A stretch of 11,173 nt of DNA from Temnopleurus reevesii (GCA_036244855.1 BQKZ01014355.1:4491-15663), one strand, 5' to 3'; positions 1 to 6,999 are shown, counted from the first letter of the stretch. Notes: generated from the letters alone by a model not told the origin. Program-made: numbers and translations.

Positions 1-310
1 CATTGTAATGTTGCAGCCTATCTCTATTCTCTCTTCTATTTCCTTCCTCCTTTTCCACCTATCCCTTTCTAACTTTTGTACATAACTGTTTAATGTATTG
101 TTTTGTGTATTTGTACTGTTCAATGTATTGGCGCTCCCAACACAGGCTTCGCCTTCTGGATCTGCGCCCTTTCCTTTAATTTGTATGTATTTTGTTTATG
201 CTATTTCTGTATATTATTGACATTTGATTTTCTATTTTTTGAATATTGTATTGATGTATACAGAAATGTGTCAGTTTGAAGGAAAAAATAAATGTTATTT
301 TGAATTGAAT
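1..310 (+). mobile_element. Possible 3' end of a non-LTR (LINE-type) retroelement
   Basis: This is a T-rich, non-coding stretch with a short GC-richer patch near 130-172. It ends in AATAAA (287-292) followed by a short TTGAA-type repeat tail (about 299-310). It then passes directly into sequence shared with the downstream array spacers (GAATGCAGCACAA at 307-319 recurs near 2704-2716). A 3' UTR with a polyadenylation signal and a short simple-repeat tail is typical of several invertebrate LINE families. No reverse transcriptase is visible, so only the 3' end of such an element could be in the window. It could instead be the 3' UTR of an ordinary gene. The family is not identified. Confidence 0.4.
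287..292 (+). terminator. Polyadenylation signal AATAAA
   Basis: A canonical AATAAA hexamer lies about 15-20 bases before the point where the upstream sequence stops and the array spacer begins. That is the spacing expected between a signal and a cleavage site or retroelement 3' end. In AT-rich DNA this hexamer also occurs by chance. Its value here comes from its place at the junction. Confidence 0.35.
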
Positions 311-467
311 GCAGCACAAGTCAACTGATCTCAAACCACCATCAGAGCACTGCATACTGATTTGACGTGAAGTGAGACTGATAACTGGTTAAGTGAGTAA
401 TCCATGAAACAGATAAAATCCCATTAAAAAAATTAGTCTCAAGATGAGCGTACACAAAGTAACAACC
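307..467 (+). repeat. Array spacer, copy 1
   Basis: First spacer, directly after the retroelement-like tail. It keeps TGATTTGACGTGAAGTGAGA, GTGAGTAATCCATGAAACAG and TCAAGATGAG. It lacks the GAAATCAATTACTACTG segment found in the other copies, an internal deletion of roughly 25-30 bp. It runs into a GAT block at about 468. Confidence 0.75.
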
Positions 468-593
468 ATTTTCTATGATTATGATGGTAATGATGACGAT
501 GACAAAGGTGATAATGGTGGTGGTGATGATGATGGTAATGATGAAGTCATGATGATGATAAAGCAAATAATGATGGAAAAAATATGATGATGG

Positions 594-627
<34 letters not shown>

Positions 628-660
628 AGTGATGATGTTAGTAATGATAATGATAACAAC
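468..660 (+). repeat. GAT-rich block 1
   Basis: Imperfect GAT trinucleotide repeat interrupted by GGT, AAT, GAC and AAA triplets. The purest run is at about 590-624. The interruptions suggest an old microsatellite. Confidence 0.85.
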
Positions 661-673
661 CATGAAGAAGACT

Positions 674-918
674 ACTTAGAGCTAAAGATGGACTTTTCTT
701 AGCTTAATAAGTTCATATCTAATGCTGAAAGGAATGCAGTGCCACTCTATACAAAGTAACCCTCAATCTAATCACTGTTCCTGATTTGAAGTGAAGTGAG
801 ACTGATGATATGAAATCAATTACTTCTGTTCATGAAGTACGTAATCCATCAAAAAGATACAATCCCATTCAAAAGATCAGTTTCACGATAATAGCTGTAC
901 ATGTAGTACAAAGAGCAC
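674..918 (+). repeat. Array spacer, copy 2 (most complete)
   Basis: Fullest spacer. It opens with the segment TTTTCTTAG...GTTCATATCTAATGCTGA (about 694-728), continues through TGATTTGAAGTGAAGTGAGA (782) and GAAATCAATTACTTCTG, and ends at the boundary ...GTACAAAGAGCAC just before the GAT block. The opening segment recurs at 2665-2700 and 3875-3910. Confidence 0.8.
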
Positions 919-992
<74 letters not shown>

Positions 993-1038
993 GGTGATGA
1001 TGATAAAGATGATGATGGTGATGATGATGATAATACTA

Positions 1039-1085
<47 letters not shown>

Positions 1086-1136
1086 GATAAAGATGATGAT
1101 GGTGATGATGATGATAATGATAACGATGATGATGAA

Positions 1137-1169
<33 letters not shown>

Positions 1170-1310
1170 GATGATGATGGTGATGATGATGATGATGAAG
1201 ATGATGATGACGATGGTGATGATGATGGTGATGATGATGATGATGGTGGGGATAATGATGATGATGGTTATGATGATAAAGATGATGAACATCATGATGA
1301 TGACAATACA
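919..1310 (+). repeat. GAT-rich block 2 (longest)
   Basis: The longest GAT block, nearly 400 bp. An uninterrupted run of about 20 GAT triplets starts near 919. Later sub-blocks are broken by GGT, AAA, AAT, GAA and GAC triplets. A sub-repeat of about 84 bp is visible: the pattern GATGATAAAGATGATGATGG occurs near 999 and again near 1083, showing internal duplication of the block itself. The long open frames here (poly-Asp, poly-Met, poly-Ile) follow from the triplet. Confidence 0.9.
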
Positions 1311-1317
1311 GAAAATA

Positions 1318-1471
1318 CCCCTCATAAAAGCACTGCATCCTGATTTGATGTGAAGTGAGACTGATGATGTGAAATCAATCACTACTGAAGTACGTAATCC
1401 ATCAAACAGATACAATCCCATTCAGAAAATCTGACTCAAGATAAGAGCTGTGTACACAGAACACATTCAGT
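1318..1471 (+). repeat. Array spacer, copy 3
   Basis: Carries AAAGCACTGCATCCTGATTT, GTGAAGTGAGACTGATGATG, GTACGTAATCCATCAAACAG and CTCAAGATAAGAGCTG, closely matching copy 2. It lacks the upstream TTCATATCTAATGCTGA segment, so it is 5'-truncated relative to copies 2 and 5. Confidence 0.75.
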
Positions 1472-1600
1472 ATGATGAAGATCATGATGATAACAATGAC
1501 AGAAGAAAGATGACAATTATGAAAATAATGATGATGATTATAATGATGGTGATCATAATGAAGAAAAATAAAGATGACAACCATGATGACTATGAAGCCT
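1472..1600 (+). repeat. GAT-rich block 3 (short, degenerate)
   Basis: Short and degenerate GAT/AAT/GAC block of roughly 130 bp, with many substitutions and no long perfect run. It is the most decayed of the blocks. Confidence 0.65.
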
Positions 1601-1664
1601 CAGAACAACGAGTCGGGGTGAATCTTGTTGCTTCCGGGGTCCTATGTGACCAGGGCTTAAGACT
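1601..1664. other. Short GC-richer insert unique to one array unit
   Basis: About 60 bp between a GAT block and the next spacer (including CGAGTCGGGGTGAATCTTG and TCCGGGGTCCTATGTGACC) has no counterpart in the other units. It could be a small insertion or part of an ancestral spacer lost elsewhere. It is not identified. Confidence 0.4.
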
Positions 1665-1884
1665 GTCAAGTATGCCACAAATTCCACTCCACAAAAACCT
1701 TATCAAAGCACTGTGACCTGATTTGATGTGAAGTGGGTCTAATGATGTGAAATGAATTACAACTGTCAATGAAGGGAGTAATTCATCAAACAGATACAAT
1801 TCAATTCAGAATATCTGGCCCAAGATGAGAAGTGTGTTCATAGAGTGCAATCAGTGTAGTGGATATCATAGCAGTGATGGTACA
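1665..1884 (+). repeat. Array spacer, copy 4
   Basis: Shares a subfamily segment with copy 5 only: CAAGTATGCCACAAATTCCA followed by CTCCACAAAAACCTT. It then follows the common spacer order (TGATTTGATGTGAAGTG at 1719, CATCAAACAGATACAATTC, CCCAAGATGAGAAGTGTG). The last part (about 1850-1884) is diverged. Confidence 0.75.
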
Positions 1885-2095
1885 ATTGTACTAGTGTTGT
1901 GATGGCGGTGGTGACAATGATGATGATGGTAATGATGATTAAAATGAAAATGATGACAATGTTCATTATGATAATGATGCTGCTGATGATGATGATGACG
2001 ATGGTGGTGGTGATGGTGATGAGGACAATGCTGCTGCTGATCATAATGATGCTGTCGATGGTGGTGGTAATAATGATGATAGTGGTAATGATATA
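1885..2095 (+). repeat. GAT-rich block 4 (GGT-rich)
   Basis: GAT/GGT/GCT mixed trinucleotide repeat of about 210 bp. It has more GGT and GCT triplets than the other blocks and short perfect runs only. The composition differs from blocks 2 and 5. Confidence 0.75.
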
Positions 2096-2129
2096 GCTAG
2101 ATTTGTAAGACTAAAAAAAGAGGAAAAAT

Positions 2130-2335
2130 TAATTCATATCTAAGGCTGACAAGTATGCCACAAATTCCACTCCACAAAAACCTTGTCAAAGTACTGCGAT
2201 CTGATTTGATGTAAAGAGAGACAAACGATTTGAAATCAATTACTACTATTCATGAAGGGAGTAATCTGTCAGAAAGAGAATCCCATTCAGAAAATCTGTT
2301 TCAAGATGAGAGCTAAGTACATAGAACACAATGAG
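2130..2335 (+). repeat. Array spacer, copy 5
   Basis: Contains TTCATATCTAAGGCTGACAA, then the copy-4-type segment CAAGTATGCCACAAATTCCA, the landmark TGATTTGATGTAAAG (2202), AAATCAATTACTACTATTC (2233) and TTTCAAGATGAGAGCTAAG. It is followed immediately by a long GAT block. Copies 4 and 5 form one spacer subfamily, so duplication within the array is likely. Confidence 0.75.
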
Positions 2336-2356
2336 TATGACGAAGATGATGACGAC

Positions 2357-2401
<45 letters not shown>

Positions 2402-2640
2402 GAAGATGGTAATGATGATGACGGTGATAATAATGATGATAATGATGATGGATATAAAGATATATAAAGAAAGATAAAGAAAATTGTTATGTTGATTATG
2501 TTGGAGATAAAAGTGGTGATGGTGATGATGACGACGACGGCGATGACGACGACGACGACGATGATGATGACGGTTGACGGTTATACTGATGATAATGATG
2601 AAATTGTTAATATTATTTATGGAGATGATAAGAGTGAGGA
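2336..2640 (+). repeat. GAT-rich block 5, with GAC-rich second half
   Basis: Two parts. At 2341-2460 is a mostly GAT tract with a long uninterrupted run (about 2355-2400). At 2506-2580 is a GAC/GAT/GGC tract that raises the GC content. Between them lies an A-rich stretch (2450-2505). The second part is duplicated almost exactly at 3715. Confidence 0.8.
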
Positions 2641-2945
2641 AACTTACTTGGGACTAAAGATTAAGTTTTCTTAGAGAAATGAGTTCATATCTAATGCTGA
2701 CAGGAATGCAGCACAATTGATTTTCATTCAATCCTCATCTCATGATGTGAAATCAATTACTACTGTTCATGGAGTAAGAAATCCATCAAACAGGCACAAT
2801 CCGCTTCAGAAAATCTGTCTCAAGATGAGAGCTATGTACACAGAGCATCCTTGATGAAGGACAATGCTTTGATCCCTTTATAACACTGATAAGAGGCTGA
2901 TGAATGAGCACCAAGTCATGACCTTAAAGGAATAGATTAGAGATG
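2641..2945 (+). repeat. Array spacer, copy 6, with distinct terminal segment
   Basis: The common spacer (TTCATATCTAATGCTGACAG, AAATCAATTACTACTGTTC at 2750, CTCAAGATGAGAGCTATG) is followed by no GAT block. Instead a roughly 95-bp segment begins at about 2851 (CTTGATGAAGGACAATG, then CTTTGATCCCT, then AACACTGATAAGAGG). The same segment follows copy 7 at about 4061. It therefore looks like the true 3' border of the array unit. Confidence 0.75.
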
Positions 2946-3110
2946 GTCAGGGTGCAGAAATTGATGTGAAGTGAGCTGAAATCCCTTTACATGCATAAAT
3001 TTAAACGTTTACGAGATTGGGAGAAGATTTTTGCTTGTATTCTGGCTTATCTTAGTTTGAGGAGCGCTAGGTCCAAAGTGAATAGAGCGGAGCGTCTCAT
3101 GCTATAATTG
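2946..3110. other. Unassigned AT-rich sequence between array end and repeat X
   Basis: No reading frame, simple repeat or recognised element. One short echo of the spacer motif (TTGATGTGAAGTGAG near 2961) suggests the first part may be decayed array sequence. Confidence 0.4.
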
Positions 3111-3292
3111 TGTGTGGAATGTGGATTTGCATTAATTTTGCACATGACGCAATGTGCTGTTGACAAAGTGATGCGTGTTATAATATTTGTTTTTCAATAA
3201 TCAAGCCATTTCTGGTTCACATTTATTCAAACAAACTAACAACACGCTCTAATTTACTATTAAAAAACTTCATTATTGTAATATTTTTACTT
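3111..3292 (+). repeat. Dispersed repeat X, plus-strand copy
   Basis: Matches the reverse complement of 4198-4362. The best-conserved core is GTGTGGAATGTGGATTTGC followed by ATTAATTTTGCAC (3112-3143), then a CTGTT...CAAAG segment. Weaker matches follow: AAGCCAT, TTATTCAAAC, and CTCTAATTTACTATTAAAAA against CTCTACTTTGCTATTGAAAA. The core contains ATTTGCAT (3125-3132), the octamer motif on the minus strand, intact in both copies. It is probably a dispersed repeat rather than a gene. The family is not identified. Confidence 0.6.
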
Positions 3293-3559
3293 TGGTTCTA
3301 CAAATTAGATGAATTTTAAAATCTCTGTTCACCTCTCCTCTTAATGACAAACAAGATGCAAAGAAATTATGTTAACCTACTGGATATGCAAGTTTAAAAG
3401 CCTCCAGGGGGCAAGCTTTACGGTTGTAAAGAACAAACTTTGTGTAAGAGGTATGCATAAGATTTGCACTCCTCAAAGTGATAAAGTTTGCCTTCATCTC
3501 TGAGGTCATCATGAAAGGAAAGGATGTAGTTTAGAGGCTTGTATCATTCAATTCTGAAT
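3293..3559. other. Unassigned sequence with an imperfect hairpin at 3434-3490
   Basis: No coding potential is seen. The arms CAAACTTT (3434-3441) and AAAGTTTG (3483-3490) are perfect complements, and a second GAGG/CCTC pairing lies inside them, giving an imperfect hairpin of about 57 nt. GGCAAGCTTTA (near 3410) also partly pairs with the same right arm. The pairing is too short and interrupted to call a small-RNA precursor. Confidence 0.4.
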
Positions 3560-3713
3560 ATTTACGCCAGAAGAAGAGAGAAAGAGGATCACCATCTTAA
3601 CGTCTCCATCCGAAAGACGGTATGCGACCTGGCTTGGAACCCACAGGCAGGAACTAACCCAAGTCTATGACTGTCCCGAACAGCTTGATTTCAGGCGCAC
3701 GCCACGACGCCTC
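3560..3713 (-). mobile_element. SINE-like element fragment, probably tRNA-derived
   Basis: Read on the minus strand, this GC-richer block has a Pol III B-box-like GGTTCCAAGCC (3631-3641 in plus coordinates). Downstream comes CTTTCGGATGGAGACGTTAA (3597-3616), a type of conserved core (CTTTCGG..GGGACGTTAA) that recurs in invertebrate SINEs. A possible but poor A-box-like TGGCGTGCGCC lies at 3694-3704. The block ends at the ambiguous base 3714, where sequence unrelated to a SINE begins, so its 5' end may be missing. The motif recognition is from memory and untested. Confidence 0.5.
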
Positions 3714-3714
3714 N
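3714..3714. other. Ambiguous base N at a sequence junction
   Basis: This is the only N in the window. It lies exactly where the SINE-like block ends and the duplicated array unit begins (3715 corresponds to 2506). A single N at a homology breakpoint suggests a contig join or a collapsed or mis-joined repeat, though a masked sequencing error is possible. Confidence 0.9.
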
Positions 3715-4150
3715 GATAAAAGTGGTGATGGTGATGATGACGACGACGGCGATGACGACGACGACGACGATGATGATGACGGTTGACGGTTATACTGATG
3801 ATAATGATGAAATTGTTAATATTATTGATGGAGATGATAAGATTGAGGAAACTTACTTGGGACTAAAGATTAAGTTTTCTTAGAAAAATGAGTTCATATC
3901 TAATGCTGACAGGAACACAGCATAATTCCACTCTTCACTCAATCCTCATCTAATGATGTAAAATCAATTACTACTGTTCATGGATTAAATAATCCATCAA
4001 AAAGAGAATCCGATTCAGAAAATCTGTCTCAAGATGAGAGCTATGTACACAGAGCACCCTTGATGAACGGTAATGCTTTGATCCCTCTATAACACTGATA
4101 AGAGGTTGGAGAATGAGCACCAATTCATGACCTTTAACGTATAGATCAGT
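3715..4150 (+). repeat. Extra array unit (copy 7), duplicate of 2506-2945
   Basis: Collinear with 2506-2945 at an offset of 1209 bp. Over the first 199 bp I count three substitutions (at 2618/3827, 2634/3843 and 2676/3885). From about 2705/3914 onward the copies differ much more. It includes the GAC/GAT-rich tract, the TTTTCTTAG...CTAATGCTGACAGG spacer, AAATCAATTACTACTGTTC (3961) and the terminal segment with AACACTGATAAGAGG. Homology is lost at about 4150. It is either a real dispersed duplication or an assembly artefact at the N. Confidence 0.85.
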
Positions 4151-4197
4151 TTGGGGAGAGATGGGGCTTCGGGTCTTTAACTCCTTTGTGAGCTGCA

Positions 4198-4362
4198 GTA
4201 AAATATTTTAGCATTATGTATATTTTTCAATAGCAAAGTAGAGTATTTTCATAGTTAGTTTGAATAATATGGCTTCCCTCAAACAAAAATGCCCAAATGC
4301 TTTGTTCTCTTTAACAGCATATCGCCTCACGTGCAAAATTAATGCAAATTCACACTCCACAC
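4198..4362 (-). repeat. Dispersed repeat X, minus-strand copy
   Basis: The reverse complement aligns with 3111-3292. The core at 4297-4362 is the best match, including GTGCAAAATTAATGCAAAT (4331-4349) with the octamer ATGCAAAT at 4342-4349. The two copies face each other around the extra array unit and SINE-like block. The open frames in this region (about 72 codons on either strand) end beyond the repeat boundary and show no domain, so they are probably not coding. Confidence 0.6.
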
Positions 4363-4587
4363 GCTGTACTACTGTTAGCTGTCCATTTGTCAAGCACTCT
4401 CTAGTTATAATGGTTGATTGGCATATTCCCACTAAAATAACACAGAATACTTGTGAAAGTCATCCCCTAATTTCATAGACATCATCATTATCTTCATCTT
4501 CCAGAACTATGAAAATAATGATGAACATGATAATCCCACACACCACTCCTTCTGCCAGAGTGCTTCTTTGAAATACAACAAGCAAGA

Positions 4588-4599
4588 CCCCCCCCCCCC
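4588..4599. repeat. Poly-C run (12 C)
   Basis: Twelve consecutive C residues in an AT-rich surrounding. The length is likely to be unreliable in sequencing and polymorphic between individuals. Confidence 0.9.
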
Positions 4600-4614
4600 T
4601 TCCATGACTAAAAA

Positions 4615-4870
4615 CAAAGACCAAGATTGATGATGGCCTCGAATTTGGGCAAGGCCGCTCTGGAGGATGATTTATGGGTGCATTGATCAGACCAGTGTGA
4701 GCCTGGATGCGGGCTGCCGCAATTGCAGCTGAGCCAATATTTCTTGCCGAACAGCCGGGTGATTTAGAAACTTGGTATTTGTCTGAAAAGTGTAATGATA
4801 CTGACATCAGGAAAATAATAAACTGATTAATGAACTGACATTGGCTGGCAAATGATGCAATCACATATAA
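4615..4870. other. GC-richer, high-complexity island; candidate conserved non-coding element
   Basis: A block without simple repeats and clearly more GC-rich than its flanks. It contains adjacent E-box-type hexamers CAATTG (4720-4725) and CAGCTG (4726-4731) and a CCAAT at 4734-4738. The minus strand is open across it, but that frame runs on through the poly-C run and the CA repeat, which argues against an exon. It is a candidate enhancer or conserved non-coding element by composition and motif content only. Confidence 0.3.
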
Positions 4871-4907
4871 TTTTAAAAAATTGCATTTTCCTGAGCATTT
4901 TATTAAA

Positions 4908-4926
4908 CCCACACACACGCACACCC
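4908..4926. repeat. Short (CA)n microsatellite
   Basis: A brief CA dinucleotide run with one G interruption. No other feature is attached to it. Confidence 0.75.
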
Positions 4927-5201
4927 AAACTATTCCAAAATATTACACTGAATAATGAAGTTCAGTAACTAAAAAAAACACATACAATTCCTAATCTTTC
5001 AATTGCTTTACATCAAATTATAGAAAAATACCTGAAGACACAGTTCACGTCCAAATCCGTTATTACATGTCATCATTATAAAAACTCAAATCAATGAATA
5101 TAGTCCAGTGATCCCACTGTATTCTCATTGTCATTAAGTTTTAAGGTGATAACAGGAAATAAAGCCAAGAATTATGACAAATGTATTTCATTGGTTCTAA
5201 G
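4927..5201. other. AT-rich sequence, nothing recognised
   Basis: No reading frame, hairpin or repeat of note was found. It is probably intergenic or intronic. Confidence 0.5.
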
Positions 5202-5360
5202 GGGTGTTTCTTAGAAGTTCCTATTGATTACAAAATTAATTGCAAATCAGTTGCAAATTTGAATGCACATTTTCATTCTGCGCTTTTTCAACAATGGCTC
5301 TGATTGGCACTTGCTGATTAACTGTAACTTGCAATTAATTTCAACTTTATAGAAACACTC
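5202..5360. mobile_element. Small MITE-like element with imperfect terminal inverted repeats
   Basis: The left end GGGTGTTTCTTAGAAGTT (5202-5219) matches the reverse complement of the right end, GAGTGTTTCTATAAAGTT (5343-5360), with a few mismatches. Inward, AAATTAATTGCAA recurs in inverted orientation (5231-5243 against about 5330-5342). That gives a roughly 159-bp foldback structure without coding sequence, as in non-autonomous DNA transposons. No convincing target-site duplication was found, so superfamily and exact ends are uncertain. Confidence 0.5.
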
Positions 5361-5556
5361 AATGAGTATGCAAAGAATTGTGGTCTCCCAATGATACTTA
5401 TTTTAACCAAACTAGCACGTTCATGTTTCCTTTTACTTTAAACCAGTATAAATTGCATACAAAAAATGCAATATTTACGTAAATTGATTGTCAAGAAAAA
5501 AGTCTCAAAGACATGCATATCAATCTTTCAAGTCTAGCACCTGCAAGGATTTCACA

Positions 5557-5622
5557 GGATTAAGAGATTATCCATATGATTAACTAATCCTCACAGATGA
5601 TCCATTGACCACCAAGGGATTA
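5557..5622. promoter_or_regulatory. Cluster of GGATTA/TAATCC sites
   Basis: Three exact GGATTA/TAATCC hexamers occur within 66 bp (5557-5562 +, 5585-5590 as TAATCC, 5617-5622 +). The related GATTATCC lies between the first two. This hexamer is the known core site of K50 homeodomain proteins (Otx, Gsc, Pitx classes). Clustering is suggestive of an enhancer but can arise by chance in AT-rich DNA. Confidence 0.25.
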
Positions 5623-6590
5623 AACAGAAGACGTGATGATAATCTGATATACTCATATCCAAAGTCAAGTGATCATGAATGTTGTCATGGTCAAATATGG
5701 AACACAAGTATGTTTAGACTCAGACTAGCTAAAAATAGGATGAGAATTTAAAAAGTATCAAAAGCAAGTAAAAAGAATATATTTGATATGACATTTTAAT
5801 ACTTTTTGCTACAATTCTTCCATAACCTTCTATTAGAGAGAAAAAAATTGCTAAGTAACAAAGAGGGGGTAAAGCAAAAATTTGAAACACATTTTTGATT
5901 AATATTTAGTTACTCAGAATCAAAATGATAATATATATTGAAACAGGAGTTCTGATACCTAAGAACAACAATTTGACGATAAAGTATTTTTATTTACATT
6001 ATTTACAATGTATTTTCAATGTCGGAGGACAAATATCAAGTCCATGGGCACCATCCTATGACAATCCATCACTTTATACTGTAGTCTAAAGTACAAACCT
6101 CGGTTTGTATTGATCTCCAAAATGGCCAAGTATTATTATTAAGAAAAAAGACAAGCTTCCTGAATTGCACTATAAGGAATCATGGAAATCAGACTTTTAA
6201 TTTAACGTATGAAATTAATTAATTCATTATCCTCTCACATTCTTTGACATCATAATATCATAACACTGTTTTTACTTTCATATATTAATTTGGGAATTTT
6301 ATTCTCCTGCCTATTTTTATCTCACATTTTTTGTTGTTGATTAGGCATTAATTTGTAATTTTCATTTCTCCAATAGCTTTTCTATGACTTTTCTAATTGG
6401 TAATGTATTATCTACAATGCATTATTTTTAATCAGGACCTTCACATAAAACAACTTTGGCTGATTTTGTTCTATTCAGATTAATTTTTTAATTAATAAAC
6501 AATTAAATGAATAAACAAATCATACTGCATATTCAAGAATATAGTTCTTGTAAGGTTATAGTCATGTGCATATACATAGATCTTGATCTT
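5623..6590. other. AT-rich non-coding stretch with one short palindrome
   Basis: No gene or repeat family recognised. There is a perfect palindrome TACAAACC-TC-GGTTTGTA at 6092-6109, with 8-bp arms and a 2-base spacer. Elsewhere there are only A/T-rich runs and multiple in-frame stops. Confidence 0.5.
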
Positions 6591-6597
6591 GACAAAT

Positions 6598-6690
6598 GTT
6601 CGGGCGTGCCACTTCCTCCGGTCGGGATGCAGGGATTAGCAAAGAGATCACGCACAAAGATACTTGAACCTAGCTCGGGATTAACCCAGA
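6598..6690. other. GC-richer island in AT-rich DNA, unidentified
   Basis: About 90 bp (GTTCGGGCGTGCCACTTCC through AGCTCGGGATTAACCCAG) stands out by composition. It lies within a 93-codon plus-strand open frame (6507-6788), but the flanking parts of that frame look like ordinary AT-rich non-coding sequence and no domain is recognised. On the minus strand GGTTCAAGTAT weakly resembles a Pol III B box, so a decayed SINE is possible. An exon or conserved element is also possible. Confidence 0.25.
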
Positions 6691-6982
6691 TTTTAACAAC
6701 ATTTTACATGGTATTCTCAGAACCTTGGAACAGCAGTCCTCTGCTGTCATATTTTTTGATGAATTGTCTGATTACTTACACCATCTGAGTACAAATGTAA
6801 AGCGTCAAAGCAAGGTTTTGGGAGCTGCTCAATATAATATCATCTTCATTATTTTAAATGTTCTTCACTGGAAATTGCATTTCATTGTCCCATTACAGAT
6901 TTAAACAGTAATTCTACCCTGTTCAGTTATATCAAAAGACAATTTCATCCAATCTATAGTACTTTATTGTGGGAAATCATTC

Positions 6983-6999
6983 AGGTATTTAAAATACCT
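6983..6999. repeat. Perfect 8-bp-arm palindrome
   Basis: AGGTATTT-A-AAATACCT, a near-continuous palindrome with a single central base. It could bind a dimeric protein or be chance in AT-rich DNA. Confidence 0.5.

Larger units (their letters stand above)
307..2945. repeat. Higher-order tandem array of spacer + (GAT)n units
   Basis: At least six copies of a composite unit lie head to tail. Each has a non-repetitive spacer, recognisable by motifs such as TGATTTGATGTGAAGTGAGA, GAAATCAATTACTACTG, GTAATCCATCAAACAGATAC and TCAAGATGAGAGCT, followed by a GAT-rich block. The landmark TGATTTGA occurs at about 358, 782, 1341, 1719 and 2202, so periods are roughly 424, 559, 378 and 483 bp. The sixth unit is about 517 bp on by a second landmark. 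The variation comes mostly from the GAT blocks. The spacers are diverged from each other, so the array is not a freshly amplified satellite. No function is evident. Confidence 0.85.

Noticed and set aside
810..1343. 177-codon plus-strand frame rich in aspartate, preceded by about 38 ordinary residues
   Set aside because: GAT repeats stay open as Asp or Met on the plus strand and as Ile, His or Ser on the minus strand, so long frames are automatic. The non-repeat part is array spacer and its frame is broken in other copies.
849..1421. 190-codon minus-strand isoleucine-rich frame resembling a membrane protein
   Set aside because: The hydrophobic run is ATC repeat read in one frame, not a set of membrane segments. 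The frame ends in spacer sequence on both sides.
1590..1799. Minus-strand spacer frames in two units give similar peptides around LFD..L and LHIKSG
   Set aside because: The similarity follows from the DNA-level spacer homology. The frame is not kept across all copies (stops and shifts occur), so there is no sign of protein-level selection by eye.
307..2945. CRISPR-like repeat-spacer pattern
   Set aside because: The alternation is of long diverged spacers with microsatellites, the repeats are not short and identical, and the sequence looks eukaryotic.
3434..3490. Possible microRNA precursor hairpin
   Set aside because: Only 8 bp pair continuously, followed by a poorly matched internal region. 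This is too weak to call.
4460..4924. 154-codon minus-strand frame
   Set aside because: It runs through a poly-C run and a CA microsatellite and begins within the CA repeat (Cys/Val-rich start). No domain is recognisable. Only its middle part overlaps the GC-richer island.
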